The notes under the pieces: model-generated
Told to the model about the DNA's origin: nothing
Databases searched by the model: none
What the model saw: only the letters and a program-made list of their open reading frames with translations
Made by a program: the position numbers and the translations under genes
Shown here: positions 20,700-28,269 of the stretch, in pieces
How positions within the stretch are numbered: the first letter of the stretch is position 1
How the letters are laid out: the number at the start of each line of letters is the position of its first letter
IMG/VR virus record: IMGVR_UViG_3300005836_000003
Coordinates: 1-42,111 of that record
Direction: 5' to 3' (one strand)
Length of the DNA stretch: 42,111 nucleotides
Origin: a virus

Positions 20700-21751
20700 G
20701 TGAACACGAGCGCGCCGAGCGCGGCGACGGAGCCGATCGGGACCGCGACGTCCGCCGCGGGCGCGGCGAGCGCGTGGTCGACCTCGCCGGCGGCCTGCGA
20801 GATCGCCTCCTGGAAGTGCGAGAGGTACACGGTCGCGCCGGGCGAGCCCTCGCGCGCGAGCAGGTCCTGGAGCGAGGCCTCGATCGCGGCGCGGACCGCC
20901 AGCGTGTCGGGCGCGATCGAGAGCGTGACGTCGACCTCGAGCACGCCGGGCGCGTAGACGAGCACGTCGGCCGTGATCGGCCGGCGCTCGTCGACGTAGG
21001 CCTGGACCTCCGCGACCTGCGCCGCGTCGGGGATCGGGGCCGTCGAGCCGCTCGAGACCAGGAAGGTGATCCAGACCGTCCCGGGCCCGTCGGCGATGCG
21101 CTCGACGAAGGCCTGCGAGACGTACGCGAACGAGAGGACCCAGGCCTCGTAGTCGCCCGCGCTCCCGCCGCGCCGGCCGGCGCGCATCGCGACGAGCAGG
21201 CGCGCGCGCAGGCTCTCGTCGTCCTCGCGGTCGGAGCCGCCCTCGAGGCCGGGCGCGAGGACCTCGGCGGAGCTCGAGGCGCCCGCGACCGCCGGCGAGA
21301 GCGTCAGCGCTCCGGCGCCGGAGCTCGTGTCGCCGTCGAGCCCCGGCAGCGAGGCCTCCGCGGGCAGGTCGAGCACGCCGCCGGAGATCGAGCCCGAGTC
21401 GGTCGTGCGGAACTCCGCCGCGTCCGAGCGCCGCAGCGTCGCGCCCGCGGCGATCGCGGTCCCGTCGGTGCCCGTGAAGCGGACCGTTCCGTCCGCGCGC
21501 TCCGCGGGCAGGCGCGGGACGCCGAAGATATCGGCCCAGCGCCCGAGCTCGTCGCCGTCCGCGGTGTCCGGAAAGAGCTGCCGCGCGGCCCAGTCGACGT
21601 GCCCGTGCAGGAGGTGCGCGAGGCCCGCCGCGGCGCGCGCTATCACGCGCAGCATCCCGCGGCGCAGGAGCGAGCCCAGGCCCAGGTGCGAGGCTACGTC
21701 GGTCTCGGCCTGCGCCTGCAGCTCCGTCAGCGTCGGGCGGTCGAAGGGCAC
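20696..21751 (-). CDS. Baseplate J-like protein (wedge; Mu gp47 type)
   Basis: 351 residues, GTG start. Family features: an N-terminal helix (TLTELQAQAETDVASHLGLG), LARLAHLLHGHVDW-type helix and DTADGDELGRWADIFGV (61-77), then the beta domain GTVRFTGTDGTAIAAGATLRR (about 86-106) with FRTTDSG, and the GG.DRE.DE.LR.RLL motif (GGSDREDDESLRARLLVAMR, about 174-193). C-terminal half includes AYVSQAFVERIADGPGTVWITFL. The protein forms the wedge of the baseplate. Unusually it is separated from gp46 by 3.2 kb of non-structural genes. Confidence 0.93.
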   Translation of the reverse strand: MPFDRPTLTELQAQAETDVASHLGLGSLLRRGMLRVIARAAAGLAHLLHGHVDWAARQLFPDTADGDELGRWADIFGVPRLPAERADGTVRFTGTDGTAIAAGATLRRSDAAEFRTTDSGSISGGVLDLPAEASLPGLDGDTSSGAGALTLSPAVAGASSSAEVLAPGLEGGSDREDDESLRARLLVAMRAGRRGGSAGDYEAWVLSFAYVSQAFVERIADGPGTVWITFLVSSGSTAPIPDAAQVAEVQAYVDERRPITADVLVYAPGVLEVDVTLSIAPDTLAVRAAIEASLQDLLAREGSPGATVYLSHFQEAISQAAGEVDHALAAPAADVAVPIGSVAALGALVFT

Positions 21752-21784
21752 GCGCGCGAGCGTAGCGCGCGCGCCGCGGCCGGC

Positions 21785-22042
21785 CTAGGGCGCGACCTCG
21801 ATCGACTCGTAGGGCAGGTCGGGCTCGGCCGTCCCGCGGATCTCGACGACGACGCGCAGCCGCGCCCCGCGCGCCTCGGCGTCGCGGAAGGCCTGCGCGC
21901 CGGCCTGGACGGGTCCGGCCTCGAGCAGCAGCTCGCGCGCCCGCTGCTCGGATGCGGCGCAGATCCGGGCGGACGCGAAGCGCGCCTCCCAGCAGCAGCC
22001 GCAGGCGAGCTCGACCTGGTACGTCGCGGATCCGGTGAACAC
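21785..22042 (-). CDS. Unknown Cys-containing small protein, last gene of the inserted cassette
   Basis: 85 residues, GTG start at 22042. Begins FTGSATYQVELACGCCWEARFAS, with three cysteines in CGCC context, followed by a helix (ASEQRARELLLEAGPVQAGAQAF) and a strand (RLRVVVEIRGTAEPDLPYESIEV). The beta-alpha-beta shape and CGCC could indicate a metal-binding mini-domain. No convincing Shine-Dalgarno. It precedes gpJ by 33 bases. Confidence 0.5.
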   Translation of the reverse strand: MFTGSATYQVELACGCCWEARFASARICAASEQRARELLLEAGPVQAGAQAFRDAEARGARLRVVVEIRGTAEPDLPYESIEVAP

Positions 22043-22051
22043 GGAGGCAGC

Positions 22052-22465
22052 CTAGGCGCCCTCGAGCATCCGGGCGAGCGCCTCGAAGTCGCACCGCATC
22101 CGGCGCAGGCGCTCCGCGGCCTTGAGGTCGCCCGAGCGGTGCGCCTCGAGGCGCCCCAGGATCTCGGCGACGAGCGCGTCGAGGTCGACGCGGCTCTCGG
22201 CCAGGTCGGCAAACTCCTCGCCGCCGGGTGAGCTCAGACGGCGCCAGATCCCGGCGTCGTCGAGCCCTGCCCCGAGCGGGCCCGTCGTCAGGACCAGCAG
22301 CGCCGCGCTGCGGTCCCGGATCCAGCGCACGGCCGGCGCGAGCTTGAGCCCGAGCGCGCGCAGCGCCTCCTCCCGCGCCAGGCCGAGCGCCAGCTCCTCG
22401 ATCTCGCGCTCCTCGGCCGAGACCGCGGCGCGGTGCGCGAGCCCCTCGACGTCGCGGGCGCTCAT
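22052..22465 (-). CDS. Unknown helical protein in the cassette
   Basis: 137 residues, ATG start coupled to the upstream stop (ATGA). Helical throughout: SARDVEGLAHRAAVSAEERE, EELALGLAREEALRALGLKL, then a loop IRDRSAALLVLTTGPLG and a second set (LVAEILGRLEAHRSGDLKAAERLRRMRCDFEALARML in outline). No catalytic motif is seen. It lies between the FhxxNP-type protein and the CGCC protein in the inserted cassette. Confidence 0.5.
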   Translation of the reverse strand: MSARDVEGLAHRAAVSAEEREIEELALGLAREEALRALGLKLAPAVRWIRDRSAALLVLTTGPLGAGLDDAGIWRRLSSPGGEEFADLAESRVDLDALVAEILGRLEAHRSGDLKAAERLRRMRCDFEALARMLEGA

Positions 22466-22803
22466 CGGCCGCCCCCGATCGCGCGCAGCTCGAACACCTG
22501 GCCGAGCTCCGGGTGCGCCGCCAGGAAGTGCCGGGCGTAGTAGGGGACGTAGTGGTCGTTCAGGCGCCAGGCCTGCCCGGCCGGGTCGCGGGTCTCGATC
22601 CAGACGTGCCAGCGGATCCTCTCCCAGACCATGCGCGCGCCGATCCTGTGCGCGCGCCCGGCCTTGGCGGCGGCCTCGATCGCGTAGCGCTCGAACAGCT
22701 CCCAGACGGCCGGATTCGCCGCGTGGAACTCCTCCCAGAGCCGCTCGCGCGTCGCGTCGACGGGGAAAGGGAGCATCGGCGCGAGGGTCTCGCGGGCGGA
22801 CAT
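22462..22803 (-). CDS. Conserved phage protein with F-H-A-x-N-P and ERIRWHV motifs
   Basis: 113 residues. The sequence matches a small protein recurrent in many phage and prophage early regions: LWEEFHAANPAVWELFERYAIEAA (22-45), then ARMVWERIRWHVWIET (56-71), then LNDHYVPYYARHFLAAHPELGQVFELR (81-107). The conserved pattern is 'FhaaNP.Vy.lf..fa', 'ErIRWe..vet', 'lNnny...YaR.fm..hPe..gfFe.R'. The biochemical role is not known to me. Its presence here among tail genes is unusual, as its relatives lie with replication genes; it supports the view that this cassette is an early module inserted in the late operon. Confidence 0.7.
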   Translation of the reverse strand: MSARETLAPMLPFPVDATRERLWEEFHAANPAVWELFERYAIEAAAKAGRAHRIGARMVWERIRWHVWIETRDPAGQAWRLNDHYVPYYARHFLAAHPELGQVFELRAIGGGR

Positions 22804-23000
22804 CAGAGCCCCTCCCCGGCATGGACCAGCAGCATCGCGACCCAGAGCGCGGCGATCGTGGCGCCTATCGAGAGGATGACCAGGACGAGCGCTCGCGCGT
22901 CGGAGTCGGACCGCTCGCCCGGCCAGAATAGGAGCTTGAAGGCTCCGCAGATCGCGTAGGCGGCGAGGACTAGGAGCGCGATGGCGAGGGCGGACTTCAC
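22803..23000 (-). CDS. Small two-pass membrane protein
   Basis: 65 residues from the GTG at 23000 (GTGA overlap). Two hydrophobic segments, KSALAIALLVLAAYAICGAF (about 2-21) and ARALVLVILSIGATIAALWV (about 35-54), joined by a short charged loop (KLLFWPGERSDSD). A longer reading to an upstream ATG would add a basic N-terminus that overlaps the previous gene, and is less likely. A small phage membrane protein of this sort could act in exclusion or inhibit the host, but there is no direct evidence. Confidence 0.55.
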   Translation of the reverse strand: MKSALAIALLVLAAYAICGAFKLLFWPGERSDSDARALVLVILSIGATIAALWVAMLLVHAGEGL

Positions 23001-23254
23001 GCGAGGAACTCCAGCAGTGGTACGAGGCGGCCGCGGACGAAGGCGCACGCGAGCTCGAGCTCGCGGCCCGCCAGGCGCACGCGCTCGCCGCGGTAGCTGG
23101 CGCTGCGGCTGCTCGCGAAGGGATCGCCCCCGGCGAGCTGGACGACGACGTGCCGCACGCCGCGGCGGCCGCGGACGACGCGGCGCAGGACGCCCACGTA
23201 CGTGCCCGCGCGGTCCGGCCGAGAGAACTCGAACAGGATGCCGGTGGCGCTCAC
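22997..23254 (-). CDS. Unknown 85-residue beta-rich protein
   Basis: GTG start at 23254 overlapping the stop of the nuclease-like gene. Strands alternate: ATGILFEFSRPDRAGTYVGV, RRVVRGRRGVRHVVVQLAGG, YRGERVRLAGRELELACAFV, RLVPLLEFL. This small, basic beta-barrel could be an OB- or SH3-like nucleic-acid-binding domain. Coupled expression with the PD-(D/E)XK-like protein suggests a functional partner. Not recognised as a family. Confidence 0.5.
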   Translation of the reverse strand: MSATGILFEFSRPDRAGTYVGVLRRVVRGRRGVRHVVVQLAGGDPFASSRSASYRGERVRLAGRELELACAFVRGRLVPLLEFLA

Positions 23255-24033
23255 AGCGGCTGCTCCGGCAGGTCGACGACGGGGTCGACGCCCTCGAGCC
23301 GGCGCAGCGCCGAGCGGAGCTCCTCGCGCACGCGCTCGACGAGGCCTGCGGCGCCGCCGCTCCCTGCCAGGGAGAGCACGGTCCGCACGGCCTCGCCGAT
23401 CCGCCCGGCCTCCCAGGTCCCGCGGACCCTGACGCCGGAGGCCTGCTCGAACAGCTCGAGCCCGCGCTGCAGCTCGGCGAGCGCGCGCTCGCTCTGGGAG
23501 GCCTCGCGCTTGCCGCGCTCGACGCCAGCCTTGTAGCCCTCGTCGCGGCCCTCGCGGCGCGCGGCCGCGATCGCCTCGACCTGCGGGTGCCGGCGGTGCA
23601 CCTGCCGGCAGAGCGAGGCCAGGAAGGCTCGGTCGACCGCGGCGGCCTCGAGCTTGGGCGCCGCTACCTCGACGGCGAGGCCCGCCCCGCGGGGCACGAT
23701 CAGGCCCCAGGTCGGCGGGAGCTCGCCGTCCTGGACGATCGAGCGCGGCGCGACGAGCCAGAAGCGGTCGCAGTACGCGACGAAGTCGTCGGACTTGGCG
23801 GCGCTGCGCAGCTCGCGCAGCCAGTCGGAGCGCTGGACCTTGACCTCGAAGCCGTGGAGCTCGAGGCCCCGCGAGGCCCAGAGGCTCATCGCGATCGCGT
23901 CGAGCGTCCGGGACTTCGCCCAGCCCGTGCCGTCGGGGACCTCGGCGAAGAAGGCCCAGGCGTCGCCGGCGTGGCGCCGGCGCAGCCGCTCGATCAGGTC
24001 GCCCGCGTGGCCGCTCCATTCGGCGGCGCTCAC
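23251..24033 (-). CDS. MmcB/PD-(D/E)XK nuclease-like protein
   Basis: 260 residues, GTG start. The N-terminal 125 residues show the restriction-endonuclease-like core: WAFFAEVPDGTG (26-37, Glu31), SRTLDAIAMSLW (41-52, Asp45), ASRGLELHGFEVKVQRSDWLRE (53-74 in part; Glu63 and Lys65 of the E-x-K), and Lys80, followed by CDRFWLVAPRSIVQDGELPPTWGL (88-111 in part). This is the pattern of phage/DNA-repair-associated MmcB-like proteins. The C-terminus (140-250) is helical and may mediate oligomerisation. It may cleave DNA or act in repair. It lies in a cassette of early-type genes inside the tail operon. Catalytic competence is likely since all core residues are present. Confidence 0.75.
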   Translation of the reverse strand: MSAAEWSGHAGDLIERLRRRHAGDAWAFFAEVPDGTGWAKSRTLDAIAMSLWASRGLELHGFEVKVQRSDWLRELRSAAKSDDFVAYCDRFWLVAPRSIVQDGELPPTWGLIVPRGAGLAVEVAAPKLEAAAVDRAFLASLCRQVHRRHPQVEAIAAARREGRDEGYKAGVERGKREASQSERALAELQRGLELFEQASGVRVRGTWEAGRIGEAVRTVLSLAGSGGAAGLVERVREELRSALRRLEGVDPVVDLPEQPL

Positions 24034-24386
24034 CGCGGGACCTCGCGGAACGGGCCGCCCTGCGGCAGCGAGCAGTCGTCCCGGAACTCGGTCGGCTCCT
24101 CGAGCGTCGATCGCAGGCCGACGAGCGCCTCGATCGCGCCGAGCGCGGCGAACATCGGCCCCGCGCCCGCCGGCTCCAGCTCCGGCAGGAGCGGGATCGC
24201 CGGGATCGCGCGCAGGCCCGCGAGCCGCGCGTCCTCGACGTCCCGCCCGGCCCAGACGATCGCGCTGCCGTCGAGCTTGACGCTGCAGCGGAGTCGCCCC
24301 GGGATGCGCAGCTCTCCGCGCTGCTCGAGCTCGCGCGCGGCCTCGAAGGCCGCGGCGGCGATCAGTGCTGCGAGAGCATCTTTCAC
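24030..24386 (-). CDS. Unknown protein upstream of the nuclease-like gene
   Basis: 118 residues, GTG start at 24386 (GTGA overlap at both ends). Begins KDALAALIAAAAFEAARELEQ, a helix, followed by LRIPGRLRCSVKLDGSAIVWAG, a beta hairpin, and an Ala/Pro/Leu-rich middle. The C-terminus (PTEFRDDCSLPQGGPF) is polar. No catalytic motif recognised. Translationally coupled with the nuclease-like protein, so a joint role is possible. Confidence 0.5.
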   Translation of the reverse strand: MKDALAALIAAAAFEAARELEQRGELRIPGRLRCSVKLDGSAIVWAGRDVEDARLAGLRAIPAIPLLPELEPAGAGPMFAALGAIEALVGLRSTLEEPTEFRDDCSLPQGGPFREVPR

Positions 24387-24814
24387 CGCGGGCGCTCCTC
24401 TCCGGCGAAGCGCAGGCCGTTGCGCGCGACGACCGCTCGCACGAGCTCGGCGTCGTCCGGCGAGAGCTCCGCGAGCTCGCTCTCGAGGATCGCGGAGCCG
24501 TCGCTCCAGCACGCGACGCCGTCGGAGCGCCGCAGGATCTCGGGCTCGCCGTTGCCGGTGTCGATCGGGTATAGCCGCGTGTCCGGCGCGCGGAAGCGCG
24601 GGACCTCGACCACCGTCGAGTGGCGGCCCGACAGCAGGGCCGCGCACGTGCGCGCCAGGCGTCCGCCGCAGCTCGGGCAGAGCGGCCCGTCCTTGAGCCG
24701 CGTGCCGGGGCCCGCGCGCCAGGCGACCAGGAGCGAGCACGGCGCGCAGCGCGCGTGCGTGAAGTCGGAGCGGTGGAGCAGGTACTCCTCGGGCAGTCGG
24801 TACGGTGCGGGCAT
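24383..24814 (-). CDS. Zinc-ribbon protein, first gene of the inserted cassette
   Basis: 143 residues, ATG start at 24814, GGAGG 10 bases upstream. Two CxxC knuckles, CAPC (23-26) and CPSC (46-49), form a probable zinc ribbon, with C57 nearby. The remainder contains SGRHSTVVEVPRFRAPDTRLYPIDTG in outline and a segment ERSDGVACWSDGSAIL-like, ending with a helix AELVRAVVARNGLRFAG. It is the first gene read from promoter P4, about 75 bases downstream of the -10. Possible regulator or nucleic-acid-binding protein. Family not recognised. Confidence 0.6.
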   Translation of the reverse strand: MPAPYRLPEEYLLHRSDFTHARCAPCSLLVAWRAGPGTRLKDGPLCPSCGGRLARTCAALLSGRHSTVVEVPRFRAPDTRLYPIDTGNGEPEILRRSDGVACWSDGSAILESELAELSPDDAELVRAVVARNGLRFAGEERPR

Positions 24815-24889
24815 CTTGAGGCCTCCTCGGTCTCGGTCGCAGCGGCCGCCCGGGCCGCGCGGGCCGTCGCTCCTCGCGCCGGCAGGGAG

Positions 24890-24927
24890 AGCCTCCCATC
24901 CCGCCCGGGCGCGGTCAATACGTAAAT
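24890..24927 (-). promoter_or_regulatory. Promoter P4 (repeat promoter module)
   Basis: Minus strand: GATTTACGTATTGACC with -35 TTGACC (24918-24913), a 17-base spacer and weak -10 GAGGCT (24895-24890). It shares the TTTxCGTATTGAC core with P1-P3 but has diverged more in the flanks. It lies 12 bases after the stop of gp46 and gives the inserted cassette its own transcription start. Confidence 0.55.
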
Positions 24928-24938
24928 CCGATTTCCGC

Positions 24939-25412
24939 TCAGCGGACGAGCAGCCGCAGGCTCGCGCCGGCGAGCCCCCGGCTCGTCTCCCCGCGCTCGA
25001 GGCCGGCCCAGAGCTCCGACCAGCGCCGGGCCGCCCCGCGCGCGATCGTCACGACCAGGCCCAGGCCCGAGCCCGAGAGCTCGGCCTCGACGTCGACGGA
25101 CTCGGCGACGTCGTCCTCCGCGAGCCAGGCGAGCGCGTCGAGCGCGGCCCCGCGCGCGAGCGCGGCCGAGTCCGCCGTCGCCTTGGCGCGCTCGAGCAGC
25201 CAGAGCCGCGAGCCCCAGCGGTCGCCCACGGCCTCGAGCGGCCAGCCGCGCGGGTCCGCCCCGGCCTCGGGCAGCTCGTCGTCCGCGCGCGCCCGCGCGT
25301 CGCAGAACAGCGAGAGCGCGACGGCGGTCCAGAGCCCTTCATCGACCGCCAGGTCGCCGGCCTCGAGGACCAGGTCCGGACCGTCCTCGCCGATCTCGAG
25401 CAGCGCGTCCAT
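24939..25412 (-). CDS. Mu gp46-like baseplate protein
   Basis: 157 residues, ATG start. The profile is that of Mu gp46/T4 gp25-related baseplate proteins: an N-terminal DALLEIGEDGPDLVLEAGDLAVDEGLWTAV in outline, LSLFCDARA (33-41), WPLEAVGDRWGSRLWLLERAK (55-75) and a C-terminal SVDVEAELSGSGLGLVVTIAR strand pair. In Mu-like phages gp46 directly precedes the gpJ-type gp47; here gpJ is 3.2 kb away. The protein lies in the inner baseplate. Confidence 0.88.
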   Translation of the reverse strand: MDALLEIGEDGPDLVLEAGDLAVDEGLWTAVALSLFCDARARADDELPEAGADPRGWPLEAVGDRWGSRLWLLERAKATADSAALARGAALDALAWLAEDDVAESVDVEAELSGSGLGLVVTIARGAARRWSELWAGLERGETSRGLAGASLRLLVR

Positions 25413-25421
25413 GCCGAGAGC

Positions 25422-25964
25422 CTACGGGACCGTCGGCGTCGGCGTCGACGTCGTGCCGGGCGCCGTGGTCACGGCGTGCGTGTGCGAGTTGTAGGCGTCG
25501 CGGAGCTGCGCCAGCGAGCCGACCGCGTCGGAGACGTCCCCGCCCGCGGCGAGCGAGCCGCTGCCGAGGATCCGCAGCTCGGAGGCCTCGACCTCGACGA
25601 CCCCGCTCGCGCGGATCGTCAGGCGCGCGACGACCGACCCGCCGCTCGCCGCGTAGAGCCCGGCCTCGCCGACCGCGAGGCCCTGCGGGCGGCTCGCGCG
25701 GTCCTCGGTCGCGACCACGATCGCGTGGCCGCGGTCGCCGCCTATGCAGACGACGAGGACCTCGGCGCCGGCGGGCGGCCGGCTCACGAAGCCGAACTCG
25801 CCGAAGCGCTCGGCCTGGAGCGTCTCGCCGGCGAGCGCCGTGATCTGCAGCTCCTGCGCGCGCCGCGAGTCGTCCGAGAGCGCCACGACGCCGCGGCTCG
25901 CGAGCGCGCGCACGCGCGCCGCCACGGGCTCGAGCAGCCGCCGCATCCACTCCGCGGGGTGCAT
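25422..25964 (-). CDS. Mu gp45/gpV-type baseplate spike protein
   Basis: 180 residues, ATG overlapping the stop of the hub gene. N-terminal helix (EWMRRLLEPVAARVRALASRG), then an OB-like domain (QELQITALAGETLQ, FGFVSRPPAGAEVLVVCIGGDRGHAIVVA in outline), a beta stretch (VVARLTIRASGVVEVEASELRIL) forming the needle, and a His-containing tip (YNSHTHAV) that could bind iron as in P2/Mu spikes. It punctures the outer membrane on contraction. Confidence 0.9.
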   Translation of the reverse strand: MHPAEWMRRLLEPVAARVRALASRGVVALSDDSRRAQELQITALAGETLQAERFGEFGFVSRPPAGAEVLVVCIGGDRGHAIVVATEDRASRPQGLAVGEAGLYAASGGSVVARLTIRASGVVEVEASELRILGSGSLAAGGDVSDAVGSLAQLRDAYNSHTHAVTTAPGTTSTPTPTVP

Positions 25965-27088
25965 CAGCCGCCCTCGCCCTCGTCGGGCAGCGCGTCGCTC
26001 GCGGGCTCGCCGGCCCAGTCCTCGAAGGGGTCGGCCGAGGGCGCGGGCTCGGGGTCGTAGGCGGTCTTGCGCGCGAGCCGCAGCGTCGTGCGCGTGCCCT
26101 CCTCGGATCGCGAGAACTCGAGGCCGTCCACGAGGAGGACGTCGCGGAAGCCCCAGCGGGGCACGTCGACGTAGACCAGCTCGTTCAGCCGCCAGAGCCG
26201 CCCGCCGGGCGTCTGCCGCCAGCCCTGCACGCCGGCCTCGATGAAGGCGGAGCGGGCGGAGCGGACGGCGCGCTCCCAGAGCGCGCGCGCCTCCGCGTCC
26301 TCGGGCGAGATCGAGGTCTCGGCGACGACGACGAGCACGCGCGGCCGGCGCACGCCGAAGTCGCGCGCGGAGCCCTCGACGGCCGCGACGGCCGAGCCCC
26401 ACGCGGAGTCGGAGCCGCGGCCCTGCCCGCGGACGAGGTAGGTCTGGAATCGGTCGCCGTCCTCCCAGCGCAGGTCCAGGTCCGCCAGGCCCTCCACGAT
26501 CGCGCCCTCCGCGCGCCGGCGCGCCGGGGCCTCGATGACCAGGGCGCCCTCCTCGTCGGCGTAGGCGAGCCTCCCGCGCAGCCTGCAGGCCCGCTCGATC
26601 GCGGCCCAGGCGGTCTCGCCGGTGTTGAACCTCCACTTCGGGAAGGGGTCGCCGCTGCCGAGCACGTGCAGCTCGACGTCGTACGGGCTCGCCGCGAGGT
26701 GCGCGACGTCCGTGAGGTAGACGTCGGAGAGCTCGCCGAGGTCCTCGTGGATCGAGCAGTCGTGCAGGTCCGCGGTCAGGTCGCGCCCGCCGACCTCGAC
26801 GGCGTGCTCGGATCCGGAGAGCCGGCAGCGGATCGCGTCGACGTTGCCCGTCGCGGCGAGCAGGCCGCCGAGCAGGACGCGCACGCGCGCTCCGGCGCGG
26901 ATCGGGAAGGGGTGCTCGATCGTGCCCTCTATCTCGAAGCTCCCCGAGCACGCGCCGAGCTCGCGCTTGAGCCGGAAGGAGGTCCAGGCCGCGAAGGGCC
27001 GGCCCTCGACCTCGAGGACGAGCTCGTCCTGCGGCGCGCCGCTCGGGTCCGAGGCCGCGCGCAGGCGCAGGGCCGGGTCGGGGGTCAT
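25964..27088 (-). CDS. Mu gpP-type baseplate hub protein
   Basis: 374 residues, ATG at 27088 overlapping the stop of the gpN-type gene. Features include DELVLEVEGRPFAAWTSFRLKRELG (near 21-45, in part) and AGARVRVLLGGLLAATGNVDA (about 64-84), then VEVGGRDLTADLHDCSI (95-111), the 'v.vsGRd.taDLvDcs' signature of gpP/T4 gp27-like hubs, and LEFSRSEEGTRTTLRLA near the end. The hub holds the spike and links it to tube and tape measure. The order gpN-gpP-gpV is the standard one. Confidence 0.92.
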   Translation of the reverse strand: MTPDPALRLRAASDPSGAPQDELVLEVEGRPFAAWTSFRLKRELGACSGSFEIEGTIEHPFPIRAGARVRVLLGGLLAATGNVDAIRCRLSGSEHAVEVGGRDLTADLHDCSIHEDLGELSDVYLTDVAHLAASPYDVELHVLGSGDPFPKWRFNTGETAWAAIERACRLRGRLAYADEEGALVIEAPARRRAEGAIVEGLADLDLRWEDGDRFQTYLVRGQGRGSDSAWGSAVAAVEGSARDFGVRRPRVLVVVAETSISPEDAEARALWERAVRSARSAFIEAGVQGWRQTPGGRLWRLNELVYVDVPRWGFRDVLLVDGLEFSRSEEGTRTTLRLARKTAYDPEPAPSADPFEDWAGEPASDALPDEGEGG

Positions 27089-28269
27089 CGCGAGAGGACC
27101 TCGAGGACGACGCCGGCGCCGACGCGGGCGGGGTTGTGCAGGCGGTTGCGCAGGCGGATCTCGTCGTCGCGCCCGGAGTCGTCGAAGGCCGCATAGGCGA
27201 GGTGGAGCGTGGTCGTGTCGCCCGCGACCTCGAGCTGGACCAGCTCGGGCGCGTCCTCGCCCTCGGGCGGCATGGCCGCGACGAGCGCGGCGCGCAGGAG
27301 GACCAGCGCGCGGTAGGAGTCGTCGGAGGCGCCCTCGAGCGCGGCGTCGAGCGCCTCGAGCAGGCGGTCGCGCGCGGCGCGCGCGTCGGCGCCCGTCTCG
27401 AACACGGTCGCGGCCGCGGCGAGGCCCGCGCCGGCGAGCGCCAGCTCGCGCGCGAGCGCGGTGGCCGCGCGGTCGTTCGCGTCGCGCCTGGCGCCGATCG
27501 TCGCGCCGCCGAGCTCCGAGGCCTGGAGCTGCGCGAGCACGCGGTAGGACTCGAGCGCGGCCGCGGGGTGCGCGGCGGCGGCGAGCACGCTCTCGAGCGC
27601 GACCTTGACGGCGGCGACGGCGTCCGCGGGCGCGGTCGCGAAGGTCAGCGCGTCGTCCGCCAGCGCGCGCGCGGCGGCGAGCATGTCGGCGACCTCGAGC
27701 GCGGGCCCGCTCGTCTGGTCTAGCGCCTGGATCGCCAGGCCCGTGCGGCGCATGGACGCCGTCGCGCCGGCGACCACGCCGTCGGGCGCGCCGGCGAGGT
27801 CGAGCTCGCGCTCGGCCGCGGCGGAGGCCGCGGCGGAGGCCTCGGCCGAGCGCTGCTCGAGTTCTTGGCGCGGGCGCGGGTAGCTCCGGAAGGGCGCGGC
27901 CTCGTCGACCTGCGTGAACTGCAGCTCGAGGCGCGAGAGCCCGCCCTCCTCGCTCGACTCGCGGACCTGGACGCCCTTGCAGAAGGCCGGGCGCGGAGTG
28001 AAGGCCGGCAGCACGAGCATGCCGCCGGCGCCGGGGCGCGTGCACGCCTCCACGAGCCGGCGGCGCTGCTCGAGGTAGTCGTCGCCGAGCAGGTAGGCGT
28101 CGATCGCGAACGAGACCTCGCCCTGCCCGAGGTCCTCCGCGTAGGGGCGCTTGCGCGAGCCCGCGAACTTGTGGACCTGGTAGAGGCGCTCGATCTGCGC
28201 GCCGGTCTCGCGCACGAAGAAGGGCACGCCGCGGAAGCTCGCGCCGAGCAGCTCGTCGCGCCAGCCCAC
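27085..28269 (-). CDS. Mu gpN-type DNA circularisation/tail protein
   Basis: 394 residues, GTG at 28269 sharing bases with the tape measure stop (CTAGTG). The N-terminus has the DNA_circ_N signature: WRDELLGASFRGVPFFVRET (3-22), the YQVHKFAGSRKRPYAEDLG segment (30-48), then SFAIDAYLLGDDYLEQRRRLVEAC in outline. The rest is a long Ala-rich helical region. In Mu the family is a distal tail component linked to ejection and genome protection. Placement between tape measure and hub is expected. Confidence 0.92.
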   Translation of the reverse strand: MGWRDELLGASFRGVPFFVRETGAQIERLYQVHKFAGSRKRPYAEDLGQGEVSFAIDAYLLGDDYLEQRRRLVEACTRPGAGGMLVLPAFTPRPAFCKGVQVRESSEEGGLSRLELQFTQVDEAAPFRSYPRPRQELEQRSAEASAAASAAAERELDLAGAPDGVVAGATASMRRTGLAIQALDQTSGPALEVADMLAAARALADDALTFATAPADAVAAVKVALESVLAAAAHPAAALESYRVLAQLQASELGGATIGARRDANDRAATALARELALAGAGLAAAATVFETGADARAARDRLLEALDAALEGASDDSYRALVLLRAALVAAMPPEGEDAPELVQLEVAGDTTTLHLAYAAFDDSGRDDEIRLRNRLHNPARVGAGVVLEVLSR

